Shown: piece by piece, positions 19,545 to 30,314 of the stretch
How positions within the stretch are numbered: the stretch's first letter is position 1
Layout: each line of letters starts with the position of its first letter
Assembly (NCBI RefSeq): GCF_003589595.1
Contig: NW_020653855.1
Coordinates: forward strand, 4,530,060 to 4,594,059
From: Hyposmocoma kahamanoa
Lineage: Eukaryota > Arthropoda > Insecta > Lepidoptera > Cosmopterigidae
Length of the DNA: 64,000 nucleotides
Direction: 5' to 3'
Program-made: the position numbers and the translations under genes
Notes under the pieces: model-generated
Database searches by the model: none
Told to the model about the DNA's origin: nothing
What the model saw: only the letters and a program-made list of their open reading frames with translations

Positions 19545-19740
19545 TGGGCAATGCGGTTTGGTAACTTCACACACATCATTAAATTGCTGACGATGCTGTC
19601 CTTCACCGAAAAGCTCATGGTAAACGTCGAATTTAATTTCGCATATCAATTCCGAAAAGACCAGAGGCTAGCATTGATTCGAATCCACGATCCTCTTCGT
19701 GAGAGGCGATATGTCAAACCATTGGCGTCAAGTTACACGA
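19545..19740 (-). mobile_element. SINE-S2 head and body fragment
   Basis: The inverse strand has the tRNA-like start ...TTTGACATATCGCCTCTCACG, the B box GGATTCGAATC, and TTACCATGAGCTTTTCGGTG. Confidence 0.7.
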
Positions 19741-20205
19741 TGCGATATTTAAATTCTTCTGAATAATATAACCGCGCGGAAACCGTGTAGACTAAAGACA
19801 AGCCAACCCCGCTCAGGACGCTCTTAAAGTTAAAATGTAAAAGGTAAATAAATATAGCGTACTTTGCGATGACAGTTAGACGCATTCGGTTATGTTAGAG
19901 TGCAATAAAATTCTTGTCGATAAATGGGTCCTCAGGTTAACACGGATGTTTTAAAGTTTTTAAATTATACAATACACAGAACAAACGCCTAAATTTGTAA
20001 CAAACGTCTGTTTTCTTTTCTTTTATTACGAAAATTAAACACGTATACACACACACACGCATACTATTGGGTACAATTTCATTAGATGTTTAGGGACGAT
20101 CGCTCCGACCGTGGTGTACGTTCGTCTTGAAAATGCCAATTCATTCTAGTCTTGAACTGATGAAGCAAGGTAATTCGCGCAAACATTAAAGTCACTACAC
20201 CTGAT
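19741..20205. other. Unassigned region
   Basis: Includes a short CA-rich run (ACACACACACAC) near 20048. Nothing else recognised. Confidence 0.4.
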
Positions 20206-20207
20206 TG

Positions 20208-20400
20208 AATTTTTTTACGATACTAAGTGACTGGATGACCTAGTCGTAATAATAGACACAGAAATCGCAAACATTCGAGGGGCTCTGTCACTGCGCCCGT
20301 CACCTTCTGACATAAATTGAAGTCCTAAGTGCTTGTAATATCACCAGCAGCCTTACCCTTTCAAAAACGAAACGCAGAAATGCTCACATTACTGCTTGAC
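20208..20400 (-). repeat. Rpt-A fragment
   Basis: Inverse copy with ATACTAAGTGACTGGATGA, CACTGCGCCCGTCACC and CAAAAACGAAACGCAGAAATG, ending at ATTACTGCTTGACG. Confidence 0.75.
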
Positions 20401-20407
20401 GCCAACC

Positions 20408-20442
20408 AAAGCACTGTAATATCAAAAGCATTACAGTGCTTT
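20408..20442. repeat. Perfect 13-bp hairpin at an element junction
   Basis: AAAGCACTGTAAT and its exact inverse ATTACAGTGCTTT, separated by 9 bp. It sits between the Rpt-A fragment and the LINE that follows. Confidence 0.7.
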
Positions 20443-20479
20443 AAGAAAATTAATTAAGAAATTACCTGCCAATTAAAAC

Positions 20480-21395
20480 CAAAATTAACCTGGCTCAAAG
20501 TCTCCTACATCCGATACTGGACTATGCTGATGTTTGCTACCCTGATTTGACAGTCACTCTTCTTAATAAATTGGAACGGCTCCAAAACATGTGCATACGC
20601 TTTATTTTCGGACTCCGGAAATTCAACCATATTTCCCAGTTTCGCAAACAACTTAAATGGCTACCAATCCACTGTCGTAGAGACCTTCACGTCCTTTCCC
20701 TCCTTTTTTCAATTCTTTACGACACCTTTGCTCCTCCTTACCTCAAAGAACGTTTCGTCTTTCACGCTTCTACACTTGACCGTCCACTTCGCTCCTCTCA
20801 AACCCTATCTTTAGAAATGCCCTCCCATTCTTCTGATTTTTTCTCTAACTCTTTCACTGTTTCTGCTATCCGATTGTGGAATTCTCTCCCTGAAAATATT
20901 CGACGATCCCCCTCTTTACATACTTTCAAACGACGTGTCAAGGAGCACTTTCTTGAGCAGTGACTTCTTTCCCTTTCTGCCTTTAATGTCCTTGTTCTGT
21001 TGTTATTATAATCTTTCATCATAATACTCGTATAATAAGTAAATATTTTTATAATTATTTATTTATGTATTTACATTGATATCATTGTGTATTTATTATT
21101 TTTATTTATTTACTTTAAAATGATAATTATATTATTGTGTTTATTATTAGTATTTATTTATATTATATACTATATTTATTATTAGTATTTATTAATATTG
21201 TTTCTCAATCTATCGCTGTGGTAGTATCTTGGTTGCACCCCCCTTCTAAGTACTTTTCCTATCCTAAGGTTGCCTGGAAGAAATTGCTACTTAGCAATAA
21301 GGCCGCCTGTTGTGCGTATGTTTATCTGTACATGTGTTTATGTTCGTGTGTTTATCTGTGCAATAAAGTATTTTCAATAAAAGCAGCATTTTGAG
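20480..21395 (+). mobile_element. 5'-truncated LINE with ORF2 C-terminus and 3' UTR
   Basis: The C-terminal coding region is open from about 20485 to the TGA at 20961-20963: AQSLLHPILDYADVCYPDL, ERLQNMCIRFIFGLRK, APPYLKERFVF and IRLWNSLPENIRRSP. It has no RT catalytic box. The 3' UTR includes GGTTGCCTGGAAGAAATTGC and GGCCGCCTGTTGT, a signature shared with 37645-38030 (minus). It ends after AATAAAGTATTTTCAATAAAAG. Same family as the 8.8-kb copy. Confidence 0.88.
20547..20963 (+). pseudogene. LINE ORF2 C-terminal remnant
   Basis: An open segment of 138 residues within the truncated LINE. It begins TVTLLNKLERLQNMC after an upstream in-frame extension and ends FKRRVKEHFLEQ at a TGA. It contains only the post-thumb region, with no polymerase or endonuclease residues, so it is a non-functional fragment. 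Confidence 0.8.
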
Positions 21396-21615
21396 ACAAA
21401 GGTTCGTAATGGATTTTTCGGTTTGTTGTTTTTTTTTTTAACTTACGTTGTACATTAGATTTTAAATAAAATCTATGTAGCCATTATCATTTTACTTTTT
21501 TAAAGTTATTTCTATTGAAAAAGGAATAAATTTCGAAAGATTCTTGTTGTTATGGAATTACAAAACACTGTATCTGAACTTTGCAATGTTTTGATTTGAC
21601 ATGAATGTCGTTTTT
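21396..21615. other. Unassigned region
   Basis: AT-rich with homopolymer T runs. Nothing recognised. Confidence 0.35.
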
Positions 21616-21619
21616 TATA

Positions 21620-21972
21620 TTATTATTCTGGGTCCAATCAAAGGAGAAGTTGCGAACTTAATGGCCAGATTCAATATAGACAGAAGAACCCTAGTTCTGA
21701 GTCGAACAAAATCTGGGAAATAAAATCTACTCGACTTCGCTGGCTAGGACATGTGGAAAGAATAGGAGAGGTTCGAGCTGCCAAGAGCGTATCCGGGGCA
21801 ACCTACAGGTCATCGTTCAGTGGGCCATCCAAGATATCGCTGGAAAGATGAAGTTGCCAAAGACCTATGACGTCACCAAAGATCTATGAAGTCACCAAAG
21901 ACGTGGTCGGAATTGGCACAAGACCGACTGGAATGCGGTACTTCGGCTTCGGAGGCTAAGACTTACTTACTT
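21620..21972 (+). pseudogene. RTE-type LINE C-terminal remnant
   Basis: IWEIKSTRLRWLGHVERIGE is readable near 21712-21770. It is followed after frameshifts by RYRWKDEVAKD, WSELAQDRLEC-type sequence and SEAKTYL. This is the characteristic C-terminus of insect RTE-like endonuclease-reverse transcriptases. A short duplicated segment (AAGACCTATGACGTCACC / AAGATCTATGAAGTCACC) lies inside it. Confidence 0.8.
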
Positions 21973-21974
21973 CA

Positions 21975-22080
21975 ACTGCCTCCGTGATCGAACGAAATAT
22001 TTGTATGGCCTACATTTATTTCTGTCGAGAGTTTGGGAGTAATTTCTGGTTGTCTATTTGTGTGTCCATGACAGGCGTTA
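21975..22080 (+). mobile_element. SINE-S1 fragment
   Basis: CAACTGCCTCCGTG, then a deletion to GAAATATTTGTATGGCCTAC and GTGTGTCCATGACAGGCG. The tRNA B box and the tail are missing. Confidence 0.7.
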
Positions 22081-22344
22081 CTTCGCTGGTTCAGCGAAGT
22101 ATATTTAACTTCATCCACTAACTACAGTATTCAAATACTGTAATCGATTTTTCACTTCCTATTCTTTAGCCAGTACAATTCGAACAATATAGTTATTTTT
22201 TATCCATTCAGCCCATACAATAGTGTAATTACAAGTACATTGTATCGCTTTTATAGTAGTAAGAACGATACAATCTACTGGTATGTAATGACTTAATACA
22301 CCTTAAAAAGCATATAACGACGTCCTTATTTTTTTTACACTAAT

Positions 22345-22625
22345 TTTTTTTTTCTATATTATCAAGTGACGGGATGAACAAGTCATGCGCCTGCTGGTAA
22401 GAGATACGCCTATCCATAACAGTTGCAGTGCCACTCAGAGGTTTAAATCGCAAAAATTTCAGGGGCACTGCTACTGCACCCTGAGACATGAGTTGACAAG
22501 TCCCATGTGCCTGTAAATTCACCAACACACTTACCCTTTCAAACCGGAACGCAGTAATGCTCACATTACCGCTTAGCGGTAGAAATAGGTCCTCACCTAG
22601 GCACTACTTCCCTGGACGTACTCAT
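22345..22625 (-). repeat. Rpt-A, near full-length copy
   Basis: Inverse copy from ATATTATCAAGTGACGGGATG through GCCTGCTGGTAAGAGATACG, GAGTTGACAAGTCCCATGTG and CGGAACGCAGTAATGCTC to CTTCCCTGGACGTACTC. Confidence 0.85.
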
Positions 22626-22945
22626 TTGATTGATTAAAAAAAGTTTAGTAGATCAGAGCCACTGCTCCAGCGGGTCTCTTTATAGCACCGCTATTGTCAT
22701 TACAATCAGCATTTTATAATTCTTTATCGCATAAAGAAAAGACACATAGGACATATACAAAGATGCACTTCTCTCTAGAAGAGATCTCTTCCAGCCAACC
22801 CTAGCCGTAATGTAAAAGTGAAGTCTGCACGACTAATTGTTGCACAATAAAATTTAAATTTAAATGTGAATATTTTTTTTTATATGTCGTTTTAAAATCA
22901 AAGCGAGTATTTCAAGTTATGTTTATTTATTTATTATATGGACAG
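22626..22945. other. Unassigned region
   Basis: No family recognised. Confidence 0.35.
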
Positions 22946-22949
22946 AATA

Positions 22950-23255
22950 GAAATCGTGGTAGCCTAATGCTTTGACCTATCGCATCTCAATGAGAGGCCG
23001 TGGTTTCGAATACGGGCTTGCACCTCTGAGTTTTTCAGAATTTACGTGCGAAACTTAATTTGAAATTTACCATGAGTTTTTCGGTGGACAAAACATCATG
23101 ATGAAACCTTGCACTTCGAAGAAGGTTCACAACACTCGGAAACCGTGTCACGTCTCCGCACCCACATTGGGCCAACGTGGCGTACTAATAGTCTAAAACT
23201 CCCGCCTGAGAAAAAACCCGTGTCCAGCAGGGGCATATAAACAAGATTAGACCCC
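22950..23255 (+). mobile_element. SINE-S2, best copy in the window
   Basis: tRNA-derived head GTAGCCTAATGCTTTGACC (A-box-like) with the B-box-like GGTTTCGAATACGGG. The body carries TTACCATGAGTTTTTCGGTGG, GAAGGTTCACAACACTCGG and CATTGGGCCAACGTGGCG, and the end is CCCGTGTCCAGCAGGGGC. This family is very common in moths and butterflies (from general knowledge). Confidence 0.8.
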
Positions 23256-23850
23256 ATAGTTTCTTACTCATTCTTTTTAGGGGAATCAGACTTATAAATG
23301 AGTAGTGGAGCTTAATCAATATGACGATGTATTTAAATGGGTTATTGATAATAAATAATAAATATAGGACAATATGGGTAATAAATATAGGTTTTGACAG
23401 ATTACAATAGTGAAGGCAAATCTCAATTCATTACTAAAAAATATATAATCAAATGCGAGTCGCATCTGTAAGTTTTTAGATTTATTGCTAGTATTGTAAG
23501 AAGTAGCTGATTAAAAAGTTTTAATAGAACGAAAATAAAAATGTTTAGTTAATATATCGTCAATTCGAAACTGCATTGTTTGGCATTGAGCATTGACGCG
23601 ATTTTGACGAAGATAGAAGTTGTGCTAGCCAGCGATCCCATAAGTGAAGATCGATTTCATTTGTTAAGAATTCGAATTTCGAACAACAAATGCCGAGTTG
23701 TGTCGTAAAATTATACATACATAAATTTTACTGCACGTCACTATTGACAATAATGTACAGCAAATAGCTCCTTCAGCGTAGTTATGAATTAATACGTAAC
23801 TTGATGAGCGGACAAACGTCAAAACGGCTACCTTAGCGTGCCGGTACTTA
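23256..23850. other. Unassigned region
   Basis: AT-rich; no coding or repeat signal recognised. Confidence 0.4.
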
Positions 23851-23851
23851 G

Positions 23852-24462
23852 CCGCTCACGCCATACATGCAGCCGTAGACGCATACCACACCTAGAGTGT
23901 CGGTGATGATTTTATACGGATTTATCGGATATCGAAGTTATAACAGGTAAAAGAACTAATACTAATTGCTATTTCGGTAACTACTCTAGCAAACCTTAAA
24001 GTTTTTAATGCCTGAGTCTGTCATTTAAAAAAAATAAACAACTTGAAAAATACGTCACGACAGCCGTGTGTGTTATTGTTTGGGCTGGTGATTTCAGTGT
24101 TTATTTATTGAAAACATACCGTAAGTAGCGTTTTTTAAGTTTACCCTGAATATAAATGTTTATAAACTATACTTTAAGGAGTAATTTCATGGTAAACGTT
24201 AGAACCACTCAAACGGAATATTATCATATTTACCCAAGTACACCAAAAATTTCATTAGTGCTTTTTAAGTGCAGGATTTGCGGTGTATTTATTATCTGCA
24301 TTTTATTTGAGATGTTTTTATTGTAGTACGGAGGGTATTTATTTAGCAATGCAAAATAATAATTTTTATTTATAAAAACTTGTATTTAAACTGAATCCTT
24401 TTCTAATTTGCGAAACCAAATAGCCGCCATTTTGCGGTAAGATGAGCGCATCGCGTGAGCGG
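23852..24462 (-). mobile_element. MITE-C, full-length inverse copy
   Basis: Ends CCGCTCACGCCATACATGC and GCATCGCGTGAGCGG. The body aligns by eye along its whole length with the 11626 copy in inverse orientation. Flanks TTAG and ATAA do not give a clean duplication. Confidence 0.85.
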
Positions 24463-24474
24463 ATAAAAAACACT

Positions 24475-24580
24475 TGTGTTATTAAGTTCCCAATTTGCAT
24501 AGGGCCGGTACGGAAACTACAACCGAAACGCTTTCATTGCGGGAGGAAGCCAGTGCCCAGCAGTAGAACTATTATTGTAT
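24475..24580 (+). mobile_element. SINE-S2 3' fragment
   Basis: CCCAATTTGCATAGGGCC...GGGAGGAAGCCAGTGCCCAGCAGT. Only the 3' third of the element remains. Confidence 0.65.
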
Positions 24581-24674
24581 GGAAAACAAAACAGATATCA
24601 ATCAAATAACATTGATAAGAGTAAATATGACATTACAAAGTTCTGTATCAGATTGTAATCCTACTTCATCATAA

Positions 24675-24952
24675 TACAGTAGCAGTAGAGCTTCTTGTGA
24701 AAGGGTTCGTTTGCAGAAGTACTGCCACCTTACCTATTTCTGCCGCAATAATGCCAGCTTTACGGGGTTGCAGTTTTGAAGAGAAAGGGTGCTGGTGAAA
24801 TTACAGGCACATGGGACTTGTCGACTTATGTTTTAGGATGACAGGCGCAGTTGCAGTGCCCCTCAGTCCCTTTGCAATTTAAAGCTCTGAGTGGGACTCT
24901 ATTATAAACAGGTGTGTCGCTTATCATCAGGTGCACTATTATAAAAAATATA
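24675..24952 (+). repeat. Rpt-A, near full-length copy
   Basis: Head CAGTAGCAGTAGAGCTTCTTG, ACTGCCACCTTACCTATTTC, GAAATTACAGGCACATGGG, GCTCTGAGTGG, then CAGGTGTGTCGCTTATCATC and a short ACTATTATAAAAAATA tail. Confidence 0.85.
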
Positions 24953-25019
24953 TACAAAAATAAAGTAATAAGAAAGATCTACGTTCATAATTTGCTAATA
25001 ATTTGCCTACTTAACATAC

Positions 25020-25100
25020 ATTTTTTTTTTTATAATATCAAGTGACGGGACGAACAAGTTGTGCGCCTGATGGTAAGCTACACGCCTGTTCATAACTGCA
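25020..25100 (-). repeat. Rpt-A tail fragment
   Basis: Poly-T, then ATAATATCAAGTGACGGGACG and GCGCCTGATGGTAAGC...CCTGTTCATAACTGC. Only the last about 75 bp of the family. Confidence 0.75.
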
Positions 25101-25139
25101 CGAGGCAGATACAAATACTTTTTTGTATTGTCTAATTGC

Positions 25140-25300
25140 TCATTGTTTATGTATTTTTTGTCTATAGTTCGTTTTTGTATTTGGTTTTTCGACGACTTTT
25201 TAGTCGTAGCGCCATCTATGAGAAATCTATGAAAGATTTATCACCCAGTTAGTACCTTTACAGCTACCAGTCCTGGCGAAAGTTTTCGCTACACACTGTA
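25140..25300 (-). mobile_element. SINE-G 5' part
   Basis: Shares TTGGTTTTTCGACGACTTTTTAG, GTAGCGCCATCTATGAG and TACCTTTACAGCTACCAG with 43985-44090 and 52220-52300. It corresponds to the start of SINE-G in inverse orientation. Confidence 0.55.
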
Positions 25301-26905
25301 TTTTAATTTTTTTTTATAATGAAATAATTGAATATCAATTTAATAAAAATTTAAAATATAGTTCGTTTGTTTCTGTTTTTCTGTTTAAGGTAGTGTTCCT
25401 TAAATTATATTCTTATACTGCTTTACAGTAAAAGTGGTGAATCAATCACTGATGGTGTGAAAACACGTTCTCTAAAAATTTTCACGATAGAAAAAAAACA
25501 CAAATTTACCTCGAAATATTATTCAATAGGTACTTTACATATACCAAAGTTTTTTAAATATATTAACTGAACTAAATACAGCACGGATACTATACGATAC
25601 ACATTTTTCAAATGGCTTTAATTTTGTTTGCAAAAGCAAAAAAAAATTATTTAAAATTACATATGTATAGCTATAGCTATATATAATTTTAAACTATAGC
25701 TATATATATAGCTATAGTTATAAAATTTGGTAGAATAAGCATTGAAATCTGAAATTTTCGTGCTTCTATCTATGCATTTCGCAATATCCTAAACGAATTT
25801 AATTTTCCGTGTGTGTGTGCGGCAGTTACCGTAAATCGGCAACCTTGTGTTAGAGCCCGGGAAACTGTTTTATTAAACCAAACAAGAACAACATTTGTTA
25901 ATTTCAAAACGGTTGAAATTTGATACAATTAATTTTAATAGCATAATTGTTAATAATAACTAATAAATATAAAGTACTTTTGGGCATTATCGATAAAAAA
26001 AAACAAATCTTATTTCTATGCACATGTACCTAAAATAGAACACAGCAAAATATTTTTTTTAAATGAATTCGTGAAAAAAAAATCAGTTACACATTTTTAG
26101 GGCACCCCGTTTTGTTAATAAATAAAAAAAATACAAAAATGCCAATAAAGTGTCATAAGGGACCCAAGCATTTCCTCATTAACAAATATATGAAATATAA
26201 AGCTTTGTCCCAAAAACAAGCACTTTAACATACCTGTTACATAATAACAACACCCGCGTAGATTCGTAACGAAAAAACAGAAAGTGTAACAAAAAATAGA
26301 TCACTCAAGAAACAACAGTCACAAAAAAGTTCGCACCGAAAATTAGAACATACAAATTTTAAATTGAAGATTTTTATTTGAATTGCAAAGTGCACAAGAG
26401 AGAGAGATAGCGAGAGAGTAAGCGACAGACGTGCGGATCGTAGCACTCACGAATTCTGACTGGTATAGCGCTACGAGCAAGCTACGGAGCTACGAAAAGC
26501 TACGATGCGCGTAGAGGTTTCGGTTGTTTGCAGGTTTCGAAGCCAATTTTTATATGCTTAGGTTATTTATTCTAAGTTGGAGATAAGTCGACTTAGCTTA
26601 ACATTACTTAACAGTTTGTTCGATATTTCGTGAGGTTTAATGGCTTTGCATTATTAAGCTTTCTGCTATTTTTCGTGGAAACTTACTACATCAAAAACAT
26701 ATTACCATATTATGTTATTTACCAAAAAGTTCTACTATTGATCACGAGTCTTCTTTTACGGTAAGCCACGTTTCATATTTTAACTTTTACGATTTTCTGC
26801 AAGTGTCATCAAGATAGTTTTTCATCTAAAACAGGATTAATTCAATTAAAACTAATATGTATTCCGATACAAATATGGATTAATTGTAAACAGATTTAAA
26901 TTAAC
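25301..26905. other. Long unassigned AT-rich stretch
   Basis: No gene seen. It contains an AT palindrome built on TATAGCTATA (25666-25735), a GA-rich run (26395-26425), and four GCTACG words at 26468-26514 ending in GATGCGCGTAG. None of the ORFs here resembles a known protein. Confidence 0.4.
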
Positions 26906-26909
26906 ACTG

Positions 26910-27020
26910 CTTCTGTCACCCCCTTCAAAATCGGAACGCAGTTATGCTCACACTACTGCTTGGCGGCAGAAATAGGTAAGAACTTTACTCTCTCTCTCTC
27001 TCTCTTGAGCTCTACTGCTA
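26910..27020 (-). repeat. Rpt-A head fragment with (TC)n
   Basis: TCGGAACGCAGTTATGCTCAC, CTGCTTGGCGGCAGAAATAGG, a (TC) run at 26988-27004, then GAGCTCTACTGCTACT. Confidence 0.7.
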
Positions 27021-27159
27021 CTCAATTGTCCCTTGTCTGTGTGTTTGTAGTAACGTCACTGTTTCCGATTTCCATAATACAAGTGCTTTAGTTACTTACT
27101 TTGTGACGTAACTTTGCAACATACATATGTGATGTAGTCTAATATTTATTTACTGGTTT

Positions 27160-27445
27160 ATTTGAAAAACGAAAATCTGTAATCTAATTCCGAAACGATA
27201 GTTTCATTTCCAATGACGACCTCGGTAGCCTAACGGTTTACATTGTGGGCGTTGGATGCGGAAGTCCCGGGTTCGATTCCCGGTAGGACCAGTTTGGGAA
27301 ATGAACTTTTTTAAATTGCTTTTGTTCTAGGTGCCCCAGAATTCCGTTGCTCAGGTACTCATAGTGCAAGGAATTCCCTAGTTTGAGACCACGCAAATGA
27401 TATGGTTACCAAACACAATGTGTAACAGTTGCGAAACCCTAAAAA
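27160..27445 (+). repeat. Hairpin-F right arm, split by a SINE
   Basis: AATTCCGAAACGATAGTTTCATTTC is followed by a SINE insertion. The hairpin resumes with TGTAACAGTTGCGAAACCC at 27421. In other copies (57690-57725) these two parts are contiguous. Confidence 0.75.
27216..27415 (+). mobile_element. tRNA-derived SINE flanked by CAATG duplication
   Basis: CAATG occurs at 27211-27215 and 27416-27420 around a 200-bp unit. Its head is CTCGGTAGCCTAACGGTTTA (A-box-like) with GGGTTCGATTCCCGG (B box). The body continues AGTTTGGGAAATGAAC, GGTGCCCCAGAATTCCG and GCAAGGAATTCCC. The tRNA-like part does not fold as an intact tRNA gene by inspection. Confidence 0.75.
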
Positions 27446-27447
27446 CT

Positions 27448-27570
27448 ATTGACCCTTAGCTCAGTTGATAAGAGCTATGCTACGGTGCAGCATGGTCGTG
27501 GGTCCAAGTCCCATCGGGTCGAAAAAGATTTTCTATGTGTTCTTTGCATTAATACTCATTATAAAAACTA
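27448..27570 (+). mobile_element. SINE-S3, tRNA-like unit
   Basis: CTTAGCTCAGTTGATAAGAGC (A-box region), GGTGCAGCATGGTCGTGGG and GTCCAAGTCCCATC (B-box-like), then TCGAAAAAGATTTTCTATGTG and ATTAATACTCATTATAAAAAC. It resembles a tRNA with a SINE tail rather than a functional tRNA gene. Confidence 0.65.
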
Positions 27571-27699
27571 GTGGGTTATTCTACAGTTGAGGCACTTGTA
27601 AAGAACTAGCTGCGGTGAAGAAGGTTCTACAATCTCTTACTAGATACAAAGATCTTTAACAAAAATACATCCAGGAAAATTTCGACAACTCGATAACGT

Positions 27700-27840
27700 G
27701 ATCAGTAGCTCATTGGTTAGAGCGATATTACGGTGCAGTATGGTCATGGGTTCATGTCCCATTGGGAGAAAAAACTTTTTCTATGTGTTCAATCTCTGTA
27801 TTAACAATAATCGTAATTTAGATATTGAATATTTTTCTTC
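27700..27840 (+). mobile_element. SINE-S3, second unit
   Basis: CAGTAGCTCATTGGTTAGAGC, ACGGTGCAGTATGGTCATGGG and GGTTCATGTCCCATTGGG, then CTTTTTCTATGTGTTC and CTGTATTAACAATAATC. The same design as 27448 with independent substitutions. Confidence 0.65.
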
Positions 27841-27924
27841 AGTATTAAAATAAGTGGTACATTAGTAAAGCAATTTTATTAACGAAATACTCAAACAATT
27901 TGGGTTCTATAAAGATTCCAGTCA

Positions 27925-27990
27925 GCCGTAGCTATGGGACCTGCAAAGAGCCTTTTAAAATTTATTTGTTTGAAAAAACAAATTAATGCA
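27925..27990 (+). repeat. Hairpin-F remnant
   Basis: GCTATGGGACCTGCAAAGAGCC followed by TTTGTTTGAAAAAACAAATTA, matching the middle of the hairpin right arm. Confidence 0.55.
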
Positions 27991-28490
27991 ATTTTCTTTA
28001 TAAAAAAAATAAGGTTCATTATCATGAGTGCCTTTTAATTTTGTTTTCATTATGAATGATCCCTCACGCGTGCGTAATTACCAGAGATTGGTACAGGCAC
28101 AATATTACTTAAACTTCAAAGAAAATGTTCACATAGAGTGGATAGTACCCGTTTCTGATATCTCAACTTTGTTGTATTTTGCACTATTTTTTTTGAGTAA
28201 CTAGTTACGCTAGCGATTACGTCACTAAGGAGGCGTATTCAGAAAAGTTTTATTGTACTATATGTGTATAGTAGTTGTTAGTGATAGTTAGTACTATAAA
28301 AAAATTTATAATTTAACTCTCCCTCTGTGAAATTTTAACTGCCGCGATCGAACAGGGACGATGGAAAGAAACAAAATCAGAATGGCGAAGCAAACGAATT
28401 AAAGAACGATTCAAAATTTAAAAACGAGTGGGCAGGAACCGGAGAAAAGGCGATAAAAAGGTGGGATAACGATGTAAGGAGGTCAGATCG
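27991..28490. other. Unassigned region
   Basis: No recognisable element. 28340-28490 is less AT-rich but has no coding motif. Confidence 0.35.
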
Positions 28491-28494
28491 TCAC

Positions 28495-28590
28495 ACCGTT
28501 ACCCTTCAAAACCGGAACGCAGTAATGCTGCGATTTAAAGCTCTGAGTGGCAGTACAACTGTTACGAACAGACGTATCTCTTTCGATACC
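28495..28590 (+). repeat. Rpt-A fragment
   Basis: CTTCAAAACCGGAACGCAGTAATG joins directly to TGCGATTTAAAGCTCTGAGTGG. The first piece is in inverse orientation relative to the second, so this is a rearranged copy. Confidence 0.6.
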
Positions 28591-28599
28591 ACTCCCGCC

Positions 28600-29166
28600 C
28601 ACAAAACTTAAGACCAAAAATACAGCTTGCCAAGCCCATATGTAAAATTGAAATGTTTACCCAATAATATTAAAGAAGAAGGAAATGTAATCAAATTTAA
28701 AAAAAACGTTAAAAGAGTACCTCATTAAAAAATGTTTCTATTCGCTTCAGGAATATTTAAATAATTAATGTAGATTATTATTTTATCTGTGTTGACGATT
28801 GTGATCCTTTTTTTTTCCAATTTTTATTTAAAGTTTATTATTTGACAAAATTTAATCATTTTTCGTATACCTAATTTAATTTTAATTTTATAACTTATTT
28901 AATTTGTCAAATTTGCCAAATGTTATTGTATTTAATTATTTTGTAATTTAAATTTTATTTCAATTCTATAAGGATCAATGTTATAAAATTATTTGCTTGT
29001 TAATAAATTAATACAATTTTAAGATTGCAGTGCCCTTGCAGGATTCATGTTTTGGTTCATCACAACATTATTTTTAACAACTACATTTGTACAACATGAT
29101 ACGCAATAAAGAATTTGAATTTGAATTTGAATTTGAATTTGAATTTGAATTTGAATTTGAATTTGA
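28600..29166 (+). mobile_element. LINE 3' end with (TTTGAA)n tail
   Basis: A coding remnant reads CLPNNIKEEGNVIKFKKNVK near 28650-28720, typical of a LINE ORF2 C-terminus. An AT-rich 3' UTR follows, then ACGCAATAAAGAATTTG and ten or so TTTGAA hexamers (29108-29166). Confidence 0.75.
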
Positions 29167-30310
29167 ACTTATATAAATTTTGCATTACTAACTGGCTATA
29201 GAATATGTCAAAATTAAAAAAAGTTAAAAGTATTTGTTCCCATTTGCAGCCATTAATGTTTAATTATTCCGGGTTTTTCGAAGGAGGTATTGTAGACTCT
29301 ATGTGGTTAACTAAATATATTAGACGATATTCATTCATATGTCTGTTAATAACGAAACCCCCGACATTTTTGTTAAATTTACATGAAATATTTGTTGCAA
29401 CTTGTAAACTTGAGTGGTTCAAATGATTAGGTCTATATTTAAGATTTAATTCTGCATAAGGTTTGTAATATATAACACCATGAATAAATAGATAATAATT
29501 ATCATCCCGCCGTATCCCGTAATCTAAACGCAATTGAAATTACAACATGATCATTATACAATTCTTCATTCCTGTCACCTAGTAGAAGTTTTTTTACGAG
29601 TACATTTTAGAACTCAACGATAAAGTCTTCAGATGCCATTTTCGCAAAACTATGATCATCCGTTTTATAACAAAAAAACAAATTTATTATGTCGATATTA
29701 ATTTTATAAAGCAAAGTTCCACTAAGTAATTAACGGTAATTACCAAAACTCATGTTCGAAGCACAGAGATATTATTAATTGGTAATTCCCAATTACGAAG
29801 TTTATTACTTCTAAATTTCGAAATAAATTTATTTTATTAACAAAATATTTGAAATCCGAGGACGTTGTTGAAGTTTACATAAAGCTTTCATGAGCTTAGT
29901 AAGTGTGCGGTTTTCATATCAAAATTTATAATGAATCTTATTCGCTTAATATTAAAATTTCAAATATTTTTTATGATATAATTATAACTTTTTTACGTTA
30001 ATTTCTCTCGTGAGTTTAAATGTAATTTTTTGTCCATGATACCAGCCATACAAGGGTTCCCTAGGGCTATTAAATATGTCAAACACAAATAATAAGGCTG
30101 TTCTTGACAGTCGTCTTTATAAAGTTCCAAATTTATTAAAAGGGGCAATGTACGCGCTTCTATTAAAAAAATCCCTGTTGAATAAACATTTGCCATTTAC
30201 GAAAAGCTTTATACTACTTCTATGTAATTGGGTGATTTAAATCCATGGAAGCGCTGCGTCAAGATCCTTGAAGTTGGTTCTTTTACTGATATTTTTGATA
30301 ATAGTATGCG
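29167..30310. other. Unassigned AT-rich region
   Basis: No recognised repeat or coding motif. Short frames (for example 29205-29426 plus) have no family resemblance. Confidence 0.4.
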
Positions 30311-30314
30311 AGAA

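Noticed and set aside
27228..27780. Functional tRNA genes
   Set aside because: A/B-box-like sequences are present, but the acceptor ends do not pair convincingly by eye and the units carry SINE-type tails and a target duplication.
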